DNA of 64,000 bases from Vicia villosa (Eukaryota > Streptophyta > Magnoliopsida > Fabales > Fabaceae), in NCBI RefSeq assembly GCF_029867415.1, contig NC_081185.1, positions 112,947,466 through 113,011,465 of the forward strand, read 5' to 3'. The notes under the pieces were generated by a model that saw only the letters and a list, made by a program, of their open reading frames with translations, had not been told where the DNA came from and did no database searches. This document shows positions 23,201-34,911 of the stretch, piece by piece (the stretch's first letter is position 1; the number at the start of each line of letters is the position of its first letter). The position numbers and the translations under genes were made by a program.

Positions 23201-23362
23201 TCCGATGGGTTCAAAACCAACATGGTTCCGACCAAACAAATCCACTGGAACCCTTTGTTACTTTCTGAACAAAACCGTAAACCAAACCAGTCCAAACCGT
23301 TTCTCATTATTTCCAACGGATTGGTCGGTTATATGTGGGTGGTTGGATTTTGTCCGTCCCTA
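20268..23362. mobile_element. Non-autonomous hAT element (3095 bp) with 8-bp TSD
   Basis: The termini taggggtggac and gtccgtcccta form an imperfect inverted repeat, and perfect 8-bp direct repeats atatctat flank them (20260-20267 and 23363-23370), as for hAT transposons. Subterminal GC-rich cggttcggg motifs lie at both ends. The roughly 2.5-kb AT-rich interior has no transposase or hAT dimerisation domain in any frame. A leader-like minus-strand region near 22860-23130 may be the remains of a transposase gene start. Confidence 0.82.
20830..20965. repeat. 68-bp tandem duplication inside the hAT element
   Basis: aatttaaacaaaggataata... begins at 20830 and again at 20898; the two copies look identical. 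Confidence 0.85.
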
Positions 23363-25432
23363 ATATCTATTGTTAGAGCTTGAAGGTACCTTTGCTGGAA
23401 ATCTAAGGTAAGGGGAGTTATTCTAAATATTGTATTGATTGCATGGCTGTGTAGGGAAAATCCTTAATCTCCATTAGGTTTTCCTCTTTTTTACTTCAGT
23501 GTTGAATGTTTGATAAGATGAATGAGAATTGGTATGATCATATGATGTAATTGATGAAAATATTATGATGTTCATGCACTAATTTTAACATGAATTTCGT
23601 GTGCCTCTATTGGGGAATATCAATTGAGTATGTGTTCATATGAGTGATATGATTATGATGAAAATATATGATTTTGTTGATGCCAATATGTTATAAATTG
23701 TTAATTTTCTATTTTAATCATTGGATTATTGTTGTATGTCGAATTCTAAGATTGGGGCATTTAACATAATTGAAATCGGAGATCCGAAAGGCCTCATATG
23801 ATGAAAAACGCAAAAATTATGCATTTTGCAACAGTGTGACGATCATCACCCTTGTGACGACCAGGGCGTCACAAATTTGTGGACGCTGATGGTCTACGCG
23901 TCGCGACCAGACATATTTGGTTCAAATATGATTTTTTTTGTCATAACTTGAGTTTCGTGACTCCGATTAAAATGCAGTTTGAAGTGTTGGAAAGATAACG
24001 CGTAGTAATATATCGTGGTGATGCCTTAAGAGGCTAAATGTGTACTTAAGGACATGAATATATCATTTTACTTAAAATGTAATGTCAATGGCTGCGTTTT
24101 TAGCTATTGGGTTTGAGGTTTCTGTGTTGTTTTATCATGTGGTTCATGTTAACTGCGGTTGGGCATGTTTTAATTAAATGTAACGTTAAATATATTGTGT
24201 TTTTAAGTGATAATAATTGATTTAAAAATTATATATTTGTTTATATTTGAATTGATTATGCCATTTGATGTCGTTGCATGTTATGGTGAATGATTAGGCG
24301 ATGTATGCCTAACTGTGATTATTATCAAAGTTTGGATAATAATGGAGTTATTTGAATGTTGTTATTGAGTTTCATATTAATGTCGTTGTTTGGTGATGTG
24401 AATAATTATATAGGTGTATATAACTTTGAATTGTGTGTTGTGTATAGTTTGTGTTGTAAAAATTACTATGTGTTGTATGTGCATAATCGTATGGTTGTTT
24501 TTCTTGTTTTTAAAATACCAAAGACACCATAGTGTAAAATGCAAAAGAAGTGGGGATATATGTAAGATAGGGGGAGATATACAAGATAAGAGGAGAAATC
24601 AAACATCAAGCAAAAACTTTTCATCATTGTGCTTTGTCATCATCAAAAAGGGGGAGATTGTGAGAGAGATGTTCATCATCAATCATAGCATGGTTTTGAT
24701 GAAGACAAAAGGCTATCTTAATAAGGAAAATCAAAGAAGAAAAAGATTGAATCAAGTATCAAGTTTATATCAAGATTTGGATTTCAATGCTATTGGATCC
24801 TTAACAAATGTACAATGTTTAAATCAATGTTATATACAATAGATGCTCGAAGAAAAAGTTTATAAATCATTTTATGCATTATTTTCAAAATGGAAAAAAT
24901 GGCATTTTTCCAAAAGCATAATCTATTATCCTATTGTATGGAGATCAATCTAATCGATTATCCTGTCCAATTTTCACATGGATAATCGATTACCCTTTAA
25001 GGTGATAATTGATTAACCTATGTTCTTTTTGAAAATTACTGTAACATGACATTATTCCTCCACCTTTCTTTATCTGTAAACATTTTTCGTAAATCATGGC
25101 AACAATTTATAATCATTTTCTAACAATTACTTTTTTAAATCAAGAGGTGCATGAATCATTATTTATTGAGAATTTTTCTAATTCAAAAACACCTTCTTCA
25201 TGAACATTTTTACTGGTTTTCAAGTGTCTATATCATTTTAATAAATAAAAAATTCAACATAATTTTCATTTTAATGTGAAATTTTGTAAAGAAACAATTG
25301 AGCACTAATGTCTATATCATCTTGATTTATTCATAAAGAAGATTTAGTTTTCATGTATCAGAAAAGCAGCAAAATCGCAAAGTTGCTGCAAAGCCTGTCT
25401 ACAGTATTTTTCATAAAAGTTGTTATATATTT

Positions 25433-25762
25433 CGTAATACCTTAAAAATTATATTTAATTATTTAATCTATTATTTGGTTGTTGTTGTGTGATTTTATGA
25501 GTCATTGTGATTTATCGATGATATTATGTGACATGTGATGTTTATGTTGAAGTGTGTGGGTAGTGGAATTAAGGTGTTAGTTAGAATAAATAAATATAGT
25601 TCTAATCAACATTATTATTTAATTAAAATAAAATAAAGGAGATAATGTGAGGTGAAGTTAGCAAGGACATAATAGGGAGATCATATTAGGGGTCCTAAGG
25701 CTAACTAAGTAAAAAGAGAAAAGAGAGAGAATATTCATTCATCGTGAAAATTTGGAAGAAAC

Positions 25763-25815
<53 letters not shown>

Positions 25816-27582
25816 AGGGAAAGAAGAGGAAAAGGAAGAATCAACCGTAAAATTTGGGAAGAGAAGCAAGTTAGCCAATAATCTAAGTGAAGGAAAGTTA
25901 TCGTAATTCTTATATTTGATCTAAGGTTTAAATATTTGTAAGTCGGTTGTATTTTGGAGTTTTTTTTATGTTTTGATGATTTTGGTAAACTATGATGATT
26001 GATTGTTTGTATTGTACCGTTCATATGTTATATGAGGTTGATAATAGGTGAATTGGTGAGCAATAACATGATCTAGAGTCAAATCCACCATTTTTATGGA
26101 TTTGAAGGTCTAGGGTTTGATGATGAATTTTGGAGTTGTGATGAACAATTATGTTTTTAAGTTTGTAATGGATGATACATGTTATAACTAGGTTAATAGA
26201 CCTTAAATCGCAGAAAAATAATGATTAAAACATGTTTTTGGGTGAAAGATTCAGACTGGTTTGATGTAGGTCGCGCAAGGTTTTATGTAGAAATCGCAGA
26301 CCCCGCTTAGCACCGTGACGCCCAATTAGCGTGCTTTTAGAAATAAAATAGGGTTCAAGTCTGAGAGGAACACGCTTAGCGCGATAGAGAGGCTGTTTAG
26401 CGCAGGTTACTGGGACGAAAATTATATTTTTGAAAAATGATTTCAGAATAAGGAAGCTTATAATTTATACTAATTTCTGGGTAATTTTCTGGAATTTAAT
26501 AAGTACGTTTGGATGGTTCTAGAGGGCTTGATTATGTGACTACATGTATGTGTATGCTTGTTATAATTATATGTTGTTGTGATGATTGATGGCATGGTGA
26601 TTGTGGAGTATATGGATCGAGATGGTTGTGATGTTTGTATAATTGAGATGTTGATATAATTTGATGAATAAATGAATGATGATGCAATTTTGACTAGTCA
26701 TGGTCATTGATTATTGTGAAGTTATGCATCATACATTCATGCATTGACTAGTCATACATTGATTATGGTGAGGATCTTTGGGCAACGGTGATTAAGTAAT
26801 CAGTGAAGTTTTGGTACCACATGCATGAGTATACTGGTGTTGCATTGCATTGTTTGTGACATTGCATGATTGAGCGATGTTTTGATTATTCGTGAAGTAA
26901 ATGGTGATTTAAATGATGAGTGTGATTGAATTATATGATGATGTTGTGAATAGATGATGATGTGCAGGTGTGAGTAAGTATGTGAAACATGAGGATACAC
27001 TTGTATCGGTATACGTGTGATTGTGATCAATTGTGTACCACTACTACATTTATTCCTTATGTCTTATATAATAACTATGAAATACTCACCCTTTCTGTTT
27101 GAATGTTACCTCCATGTGGGTAACATGCAGGTAATCAGGAGTAGTCCTCTGAAGTTAGAGGATAACTTCGTGGATTCCTTTTTAGCATTTGTTTTAAAAT
27201 AAAGGGAGTCTTTCTCTGAACGCCATCGGGGTCGGGATCGTGTGTTTTTAAAACTATTATGTTCTTCTTTAATTTTTTTAACACAATGAATCACCTTTCA
27301 TGGTATTGTGATGTTTTTGTTTATGAAACATGAACGCTGAAGTTATGAATGATGTTTTATAAAGATATTTTCAAACTATGAATTTCGCTGCGAGAAAAGT
27401 GATGCTATTATATTGTTGACTTAAAGAAGTGTATGATTTACATAGTTTTTGAGAACCATTGTTACGGAGTAGGACGTTTATTTATGGAGTTTTGATAAAG
27501 GTGACACCCTTATGTAGATGTTTTATTTGATTTATTTCGTACTATATTGCAGATATTCTATGTGGGTTAGAAGAGTGTTACA
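25433..27582 (+). mobile_element. Solo LTR, Tekay-like (2150 bp), TSD tattt
   Basis: It starts CGTAATACC (the expected TG mutated to CG) and ends GTGTTACA. Identical 5-bp repeats tattt flank it (25428-25432, 27583-27587). It contains a (GA)n run and the cttagcgcg.. region common in chromovirus LTRs. A lone LTR with matching TSD indicates recombination between the two LTRs of a former full element. Confidence 0.78.
25763..25813. repeat. (GA)n microsatellite
   Basis: An uninterrupted GA dinucleotide tract of about 50 bp inside the solo LTR. Confidence 0.95.
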
Positions 27583-28657
27583 TATTTCACCAAGTGTGTG
27601 GCAATTTCCATTTGTAAGAAAGTGTTGTACTTATTACAAATTGTTGCAAACAAGAACATTTGTTTTTCTATTTGTTAGAAAGGTCCTATGAATCAAGGTG
27701 ATTCAAAATCCACCATATTTGTTGGGATTTGGAAATCAAGGAAGTGGTTTTCTTTTTTGTTGTTGTTAGAAGATTGTAGGAGAAATCTTGGTGTGAGACT
27801 TGTTCAAAGATCTAATAAAAGTGAAATCTCTCACAAGGTGTGAGAGGACTAGATGTATCCTTGGTTGATAATAAACTAGTATAATTCTTCGTGTTCATTT
27901 ACTTTACTGCATTTATTTTTCTACATATCACTTCTATATCTTAAAAAAGAAAAATAAAGTCACCACTTCAATACTCATAAAACCAGTAAAAGTAAACCAG
28001 AAAATTCTTAAGGAAAAAGTTTGTTTCTTTCTCTCTAAAAATTAGCAAAGCTAATTCACTCCCTCTTAGGTGAAATCTCAAACTTATATGCGTAACCTTC
28101 AAATTGCTCTGCTCCATCTGTATTGAGACTCATCCAACCGTCTTTAGATGACTTCCAACTTGTTAAATTGTAATTCCTTGTGTCAAAAAAGATTTGATTT
28201 GATTTAGAAGTGTGGAAACAGTTTGTTACACACAGATTTGATTTAGATCTAAATTAGATATATTTGATTTAGGTCTAAAATATATTAGGTTTGATTAAGT
28301 TCCAAAATAGGTATTGTGGACTTTTACATTGGCTTAGAGAGCAACCTAACCTAAATCTATAAATAGAGGGACTAACCCCTATTTTTTGTAATCAAGTCAA
28401 AAGGTTGTATTCACATAATTTGCACTTGCAAGGGAATAACAAAGTTTTCCACAGATTATGGGCAGAGAGTTACTCTGCAGAAACCCTAATCTCTTTTCTT
28501 CTTTAAATTTTCTTTCTTATTTTCATCGTTATTATGAAAGTGATAACAATCTTGTTCATCAAGATTAGTAGAAATTCATCATACATATTGGTGGATTTCC
28601 AACATCCAGTATCAAGAGCTTCGATTTATCGATCAAGGAAAGAAGAAGAAAATCACA

Positions 28658-31599
28658 ATGGTGGTGAATTATGGGAATGGAAATTATTCAGCAAGTCTAC
28701 CAATTCTGAAAGTAGATAACTATGAGAATTGGTGCAAACAGATGAAAGTTCTATTTAGGTGTCAAGGTCTCTAGGATCTTGTAAAAGATGGAGTAGGAGA
28801 GCTTGAAGAAGACGCTTTAGAATAAGAAATAGAAGAACACGAAGAATTGGAGAAGAATAGCTATAAAGCACTCTTTATAATTCATCAATGTCTGAGTCCA
28901 GAAAACTTCGAAAGGTTAGTGATTCGGAATCTGCAAAACAAGCTTGGGAGATTCTTGAAAAGTCTTCTTGAGGCGCAGAAAAGGTGAAAGAGGCGAGGTT
29001 ACAAACTCACAAAAGAACGTATGAAATGCTTCAGATGGAAGATAGCGAAAGCATAACTAATTTCTTCACTAGGGTTACGAAAATAGTGAATCAAATCAAG
29101 ATATATGGATAAGTGTTAACAACAAGAGCTGTTGTTTCAAAGATCTTGAGGTCTATGGCCCCTAAGTTAGACCACGTGGTGGTAGTCGTAGAAGAATCTA
29201 AGGATTTGTCGAAATTGACAAAAGAAGAGCTTCAAGGGACACATGAATCTCATGAATAACGAATGGTGGAAAGAGCTGCAGGAAAGTCGAAGAGTGATGT
29301 GGCTTTGCAGGCTCAGTCGGCAAACAAAAAGAAAGGTAAAGGAAGTTGGAATGGAAATAAAGGTAGATGTGACTACAACAATTCGACTGATCGAAGTCAG
29401 CAAGAAAGAAGCTGGTCGAATAAAAGAAAACCCTCATACCAAAGCAACCAAATAGGTGGTGGTGCAGGTATAGGAAGAGGCGGTGGTCGAAAGCCTGACA
29501 AGAGGCACATTCAGTGTTTCAATTGTCAAAAGTATGGTCACTATTCTACAAAGTGTCTAAAAAAGAATAAGAATCAAGAAAGTGCTGCAAAGCTTGCAAA
29601 ACAAGAAGAAGAAGAGATGTTGTTGATGGTCACAACAAAAGATTAAGATAAATTCAAGGACCAATAGTACTTGGATTCTGGATGCTCATCACACATGTAT
29701 GGAAGAAAAGATTGGTTTGTCAACATAAAACCTTCAATGAAGAACATGGTGAAATTTGCAAATGACAATACTCTAGCAGCTGAAGGTATTGGTGATATTA
29801 TGATTACGAGGAAAGATGGAAAAAGGTCAGTAATTTCCACTGTGTTGTACATACCAGGTACGAAGAGCAACTTGCTCTGCATTGGGAAGTTGGTCGAAAA
29901 GAACTATAAAGCGTAGATCAAAGACAAGATGATGAGATTTGTCGACGCAAGTGGAAGTTTAATCTTGAAGGCTCCTATGTCTCAAAATAGAACCTTCAAG
30001 ATCGAACTCGATGTGATGGAGCACAAGTGCCTTTCGACTGCAGTTAGTAGAGATGAATGAATGTGGTACTATCGACTAGGTCATCTCAAATTCAAAGACA
30101 TCAGATACTTGAAAAGAAAGAATATGGTTTTAGGATTGCCAGAAATCGACATTCCAAACGAGGTATATGAGGAGTGTGTGCAGGTGAAGCAGCATAAGAA
30201 TAACTTCAGCAAGGATGCAGGAAGTAAGTCGAAGACTATTCTCAAAATCATTTACTCTGATGTATGTGGTCCTATCTAGGTGGATTCGAATGAAGGTAAC
30301 AAATACTTTATTACATTCATAGATGATTTCAGTCAAAAACTATGGGCTTACCTTATCAAGAAGAAAAGTGAAGTGATCGAGGTATTTATAGTGTTTAAAT
30401 CAATGGTGGAAAGACAAGGTGGGCAAAAGCTCAAGGTTCTGATAACTGATAGCGGTGGAGAATATGTGTGAAAATCTTCGACATATTATGTGAGAAAGAA
30501 GGGATTGTGCATGAGGTGGTGCCACCTTACACTCCAAGTAGAATGGAACTGTAAAAAGGAAGAATTGAATCATCATGAATATGGTGAGAAGTATGTTGAA
30601 AGGCAAGAATTTACCTAAAGAGTTTTGAGGTGAAGTTGTGTCGACCGCAACATATATTTTGAACAGATGTCCGGCGAAGAAGCTAGAAGAAATTACTCCA
30701 GAAGAATGTTGGCCTGGGGTAAAGCCTAGCTTGAGTCATTTGAAAGTATTTTGATCTATAGCACATAGACATGTGCTAGATCAATTGAGAAGAAAACTTG
30801 ATGACAAGTCGATTAAGATGATCCTAATGGGATATCATTCGACTAGAGGTTACAAGTTGTTTGACCCAGTGAATAAGAAAGTTGTGATCAGCAGGGACGT
30901 GATCATAGATGAGCTTAAAGAATGAGAATATACTGAAAATATCAAGAAAGATTCACTGGGAATCTTACTCGAAGAACCAAAAACTCAAGTCGAAAGAGAA
31001 GTTCGACAAGAGGAGTTTAGAGATCAACCAAGTACAAGCAAACCTCAAAGAACTAGACACATGCCTGCAAGATTGCAGGATTGTGTGGTTACATCAGATG
31101 ATGTGATCAATGATGAAGGTGAGCTGGTACATTACGCTTTCTACGCAGATGTCGAACCTGTCAATGCAACTCAGGCATCAAAGGATTCGAAGTGGGTGAA
31201 AGCTACGAATGATGAATTGAAGTTCATCGAAGACAACAACACTTGGTCACTTGTCGAGTTGCCTCAAGGCAAGAAGGAAATTGATGTGAAGTGGGTATAA
31301 AAGGTGAAGTGCAAGCCGAAAGGAGAAGTGACTCAACACAAGGCAAGGCATGCGGCGAAAGGATTTCTTCAGAAAAAAGGAATTGACTTTGATGAAGTAT
31401 TTGCACCTATTGTTAGAATCGAAAAAATTAAGTTGGTTGTTGGTCTTGCAGAAATAAATAGTTGGGACATATGTCAGATGGACGTGAAGTGTGCATTCCT
31501 AAATGGACCCTTAAACGAAGAAGTTTATGTTAAACAACCAATTGGGTTTGTGAGACATGACGAAGAGAGAAAGGTGTACAGGATTCATAAAGCCCTATA
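28658..31599 (+). pseudogene. Broken copia gag-pol
   Basis: It starts at ATG 28658 (MVVNYGNGNYSASLPI). Recognisable in order, with intervening stops, are: gag N-terminus; CCHC zinc knuckle CFNCQKYGHYSTKC near 29516-29557; protease LDSGCSSHMYG near 29671; the pre-integrase motif WYYRLGHL at 30064; integrase core (YSDVCGP near 30253, ending at an in-frame stop); and RT (KARHAAKGFLQKKGIDFDEV; QMDVKCAFLNG near 31473). Stops interrupt at least gag (after RCQGL), integrase (30277) and RT (31297). RT stops at 31599 where the solo LTR is inserted and resumes briefly after 32766 (GLKQA, stop, RAWN). Confidence 0.88.
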
Positions 31600-32761
31600 T
31601 GTTAGAACAAGAATTGTTCTGATCAATAATCTTAGTTTTGATGATAACAATGTATATGAATTTTGCTCAAGATAATGTGGTACTCTAATCCTATGCAATT
31701 TCCTTTTCAGGAAATAAATAAAGAGTATGCACAAATCAGCGCTAAGAAGCTTTGACTCAGAAGGTTTAGTATGCAACTTCAGCACATGGTCTGGCAAGAC
31801 ATCAGAAGATGGTCAAGCAGAATCAGAACATGGTCTATTAGAAGCATCAGAAGAACTTGAGTTCAGAAGCTGAAGCACTGAAGTCATGGAATCACGCTCA
31901 GAAGCATATCAAGATCAGAAGATCAGAAGATGCTCTGCACCAAGCTGTTTGTACTCTGATGATATTCAACGTAGTATTTACAAAGAACAAATCAAAATCA
32001 AGTACTAGATGGCAAGCTACGCTGACTGACAAAAGGAACGTTAGAAGCTATTAACTGCAATGTCAGTAGTCACAGCAAACGCAAGGCTCGAGGTAGTTGA
32101 CAAAAGAGTGAAACATTAAATGCAATGCTGTACGGAATACGCAAAGCATTAAATGCTCCCAACGGTCATCTTCTCAAAACGCCTATAAATATGAAGTTCT
32201 GATGAGAAGCAAGGTTACGAATTTTGGACGCACTTTGAACGAATTCTGAACTATCTCTGATAGTATCTTGCTGTTCACTTCAAAAGCTATCAAACTTCAT
32301 CTTCAACCTCACTACATTACTGTTGTAATACTTTAGTGAGTCTAAGCTTAAATCTGTAAGAGAAATATCACAGTTTGTGATTATCGCTTTTAAGAAGCAA
32401 TTGTAATACTCTTAGAATTTGTTTACATTAAATTGTAAAGGACTAGAGTGATCAGGTTGTGATCAGTATACTCTAGAGAAGTCTTAGAAGGTCTCTAAGC
32501 AGTTGTTCCTAGAGTGATCAAGTTGTGATCAGAAGACTCTAGAAGACTTAGAAGTTGTCTAAGTGCAAAACCATTGTAATCTCGTGTGATTAGTGGATTA
32601 AATCCTCAGTTGAGGTAAATCACCTTGTATAGGGTGGACTGGAGTAGTTTAGTTAACAACGAACCAGGATAAAAATACTTGTGCAAATTATTTTTATCTT
32701 ACGAGTTTTTGAAACTACACTTATTCAAACCCCCCCTTTCTAAGTGTTTTTCTATCCTTCA
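31600..32761 (+). mobile_element. Solo LTR (1162 bp), SIRE-like, inside copia RT; TSD ctata
   Basis: It starts TGTTAGAACAAG and ends ccttCA after a C-rich caaaccccccctttc run. Perfect 5-bp duplications ctata lie at 31595-31599 and 32762-32766. Removing it and one TSD copy restores the ALYGLKQA motif of copia RT, which proves the insertion point. Confidence 0.9.
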
Positions 32762-33759
32762 CTATATGGATTGAAACAAGCTTGAAGAGCTTGGAATAAG
32801 AAGATTGCAGATTTCATGACGAACGGAGTGCAAGTCGAAGTATTCAGAAGACTATGAGCTATGATGAACATGGATAGCTTAGACACAATGAATTAGGTGG
32901 TGTGTTAAATTGTAATTCCTTGTCTCAAAATGGATTTGATTTGATTTAGAAGTGTGGAAACAGTTTGTTACACACATATTTGATTTATATCTAAATTAGA
33001 TAGATTTGATTTAGGTCTAAATATATTAGATTTGATTTAATTCAAAATAGATATTTTGGGCTTTAATGGTTTTGGACATTGTCTTAGAAAGCAAGCTAAC
33101 CTAAATCTATAAATAGAGGGAGTAACCCCTATTTTCTGTAATCAAGGCAAAAGGTTGTATTCACAGAATTTGCAGTTGCAAGTGAATAACAAAGTTTTCC
33201 ACAGATTATGGGCAGAGAGTTACTCTGCAAAAACCCCAATCTCTTTTCTTCTTTAAATTTCATTTCTTATTTTCATCGTTATTGTCAGAGTGATAACAAT
33301 CTTGTCATCAAGATTGGTAGAAATTCATCATACATATTGGTGGATTTCCAACACAACTTACATACATCTCTCTTTTCGATTAGAAATTCCCCTTGTTCTG
33401 TATATTCACACTCTTGTTATACTTCTCTACTTGCTACTGAATTTCGTATGACATGTTTCAAGGCATAATATAATTTGGAATGTGGAGTCTTTGATATCTC
33501 CAAGACCGAATATTATAACACGCAGTGGCCCAAACTCTCTGCCAATCAACTTAATCCTTGCCTTGATTGTGATTCATGTTTTATTCTAGCCATTTCTGCA
33601 AATTTAATTGAAAGATATGATGATCCTTGCCCTCATCCTCACACTTTTATCTTCTGTACTATCTCAATCTCTCTCAACCTTAAAGAATCAAACTTCCACC
33701 AAACTTCATTGTGGGATCACTTGGTACTTCACGGTGTCACACCCCTATACGATCCCTAC

Positions 33760-34078
33760 TACAGCGGGATCACCACCTAGACCAACCCATCAGGAGATCT
33801 TGCAGACTCATCATTTTCAGTTGGACCACACTGACGATGTTCTTCCTTGCTGTCGTGAGATACTTAACATGGCGCGGGCAAGCATTGTCAATGGTTTCTT
33901 CCATGATGGGTATGATCACATGCGTATAGTAGATGGTTTCATTAGGGTGGCAAATGAGACATTTTTATATCGTCGACATCATGTCAGGACAGGCGGGGCA
34001 CTTGACGGTAGAGACAGAGTAGCCAGCAGACGACGTGGTGGACGCAGAGGCGGGGCCAGAGGCAGAAGAGGGGAGTAG
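33760..34078 (+). pseudogene. Fragment resembling the C-terminus of a plant-mobile-domain transposon protein
   Basis: An open frame (33608-34078) ends with a segment resembling the tail of MULE-associated plant-mobile-domain proteins (VLPCCREILNMARASI ... VDGFIRVANETFLYRR) followed by an Arg/Gly-rich end. The preceding residues show no such resemblance. Downstream, repeated cgtagat(g/a)-type motifs near 34330-34480 fit the non-coding end of the same repeat family. No complete domain is present. Confidence 0.4.
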
Positions 34079-34911
34079 GATGTTGTCCGACACACACAAT
34101 AGTGGTGCGGGTGCCTATGATTTTATAAATGTGTTTATTTTGATTATATTTATGTACTTTATTTTGATTATGTATATGACACGATTTATATGATCTATAC
34201 GATGTATTTTTTTGGTGTATTATATTCCATTGCCTTTAAATTGCACTACTTTGATGTACTATAATTTGATTTTTCATTTTTGTTATAAAAATTGAGTTTC
34301 GGAGTGAAATGTAGTTGATTTGAAATATAATAGAATGTTCCGTATGTACATCTACAAAACACTTTGTTTTTAATATGTTCCGTAGATATATCTACGGAAG
34401 ACTTTTTGAACTGAATTAATTTGAATTTTTCTAACGTTCACAATGTTTTTTATGTTTTCGTAGATGCACCCCCGAAAAAGAAATCCAATTTTGTTAAAAA
34501 AAATCTTTATGATGTGTATCTACAAAATCAAATAGCATAATTGAAATTTTGCCGATGGCTAAAAATTTTAAAGGTGGATTGAGATATTGCCTTTTATTTT
34601 AATATTAACTATTTAATTTTAAAAACTGTCTTTTGATTTTATTAAGAAAATCAAATTACTATTAATTTATTGCATAAAACGAAAATTTATTTTTAATTTT
34701 AATTTCCAGTGTGTGTGATGCTGTTGGGTTGGGGCCTTGTAGTTGAACTTGGTTCTTCCCAATTCCCAATCCCAAATCCAAATCGCAATCGCGGATCAAA
34801 CCTCAAACAACCATTCCCATCTATCTTCTTCCTTTCAACCAATTCCGTCTCCAGATTCTAGATCTATGATCAATTGCAGTAATTTGTAACGAATCTAACA
34901 ACAAAAAAAAC

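Larger units (their letters stand above)
19825..24480 (+). mobile_element. Tekay-like LTR fragment, split by a hAT insertion
   Basis: It begins TGTAACACCC, the usual start of chromovirus LTRs, and continues past the hAT insertion (20268-23362) with LTR-type sequence such as gctggaaatctaaggtaagggg and the acgcgtcgcgacc region. The right end near 24480 is vague because SIRE-like sequence takes over. It may be a truncated LTR; no internal coding region is attached. Confidence 0.45.
24490..28020 (+). mobile_element. SIRE/Maximus-like Ty1/copia 3' end and LTR, interrupted by a solo LTR
   Basis: A polypurine tract aaaaagggggaga at 24645 leads into an LTR start TGTGAGAGAG at 24659. LTR sequence runs to 25432, is interrupted by the solo LTR at 25433-27582, and resumes (tatttcaccaagtgtgtggc...), including the typical ctcacaaggtgtgagaggactagatgtatccttgg run near 27830. 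The LTR right end is unclear and given approximately. The LTR also carries taatcgatta palindromes at 24951-24960 and 24983-24992. No copia coding region is attached. Confidence 0.55.
28161..33353 (+). mobile_element. Decayed Ty1/copia retrotransposon with TSD caact
   Basis: The LTRs are 28161-28604 (444 bp) and 32903-33353 (451 bp), both TGTTAAATTG...CCAACA, with several differences between them. They are flanked by the perfect 5-bp duplication caact (28156-28160, 33354-33358). A TATA box (ctataaatagaggg) occurs in each LTR. After the 5' LTR, cagtatcaagagc resembles a degenerate initiator-tRNA primer site. The internal region encodes gag, protease, integrase and part of RT, with many stops. 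The C-terminal half of RT and all of RNase H are deleted, and a 1162-bp solo LTR interrupts RT. Confidence 0.9.

Noticed and set aside
24414..24842. 142-codon open frame
   Set aside because: It spans the junction between one LTR and the polypurine tract/LTR start of a SIRE-like element, so it is composite repeat DNA.
25701..26024. Minus-strand 107-codon frame with a (Ser-Leu)n run
   Set aside because: Produced by the GA microsatellite inside the solo LTR.
19825..27582. TGTAACACCC at 19825 and GTGTTACA at 27582 as the two ends of one element
   Set aside because: The second LTR has its own start at 25433 with matching tattt duplications, and the two LTR bodies differ. They are separate insertions.
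28020..28155. Minus-strand peptide MSLNTDGAEQFEGYAYKFE, reminiscent of an RNase H start
   Set aside because: Only about 35 residues, with no continuation on either side of the copia insertion that I could place in frame; too short to call.
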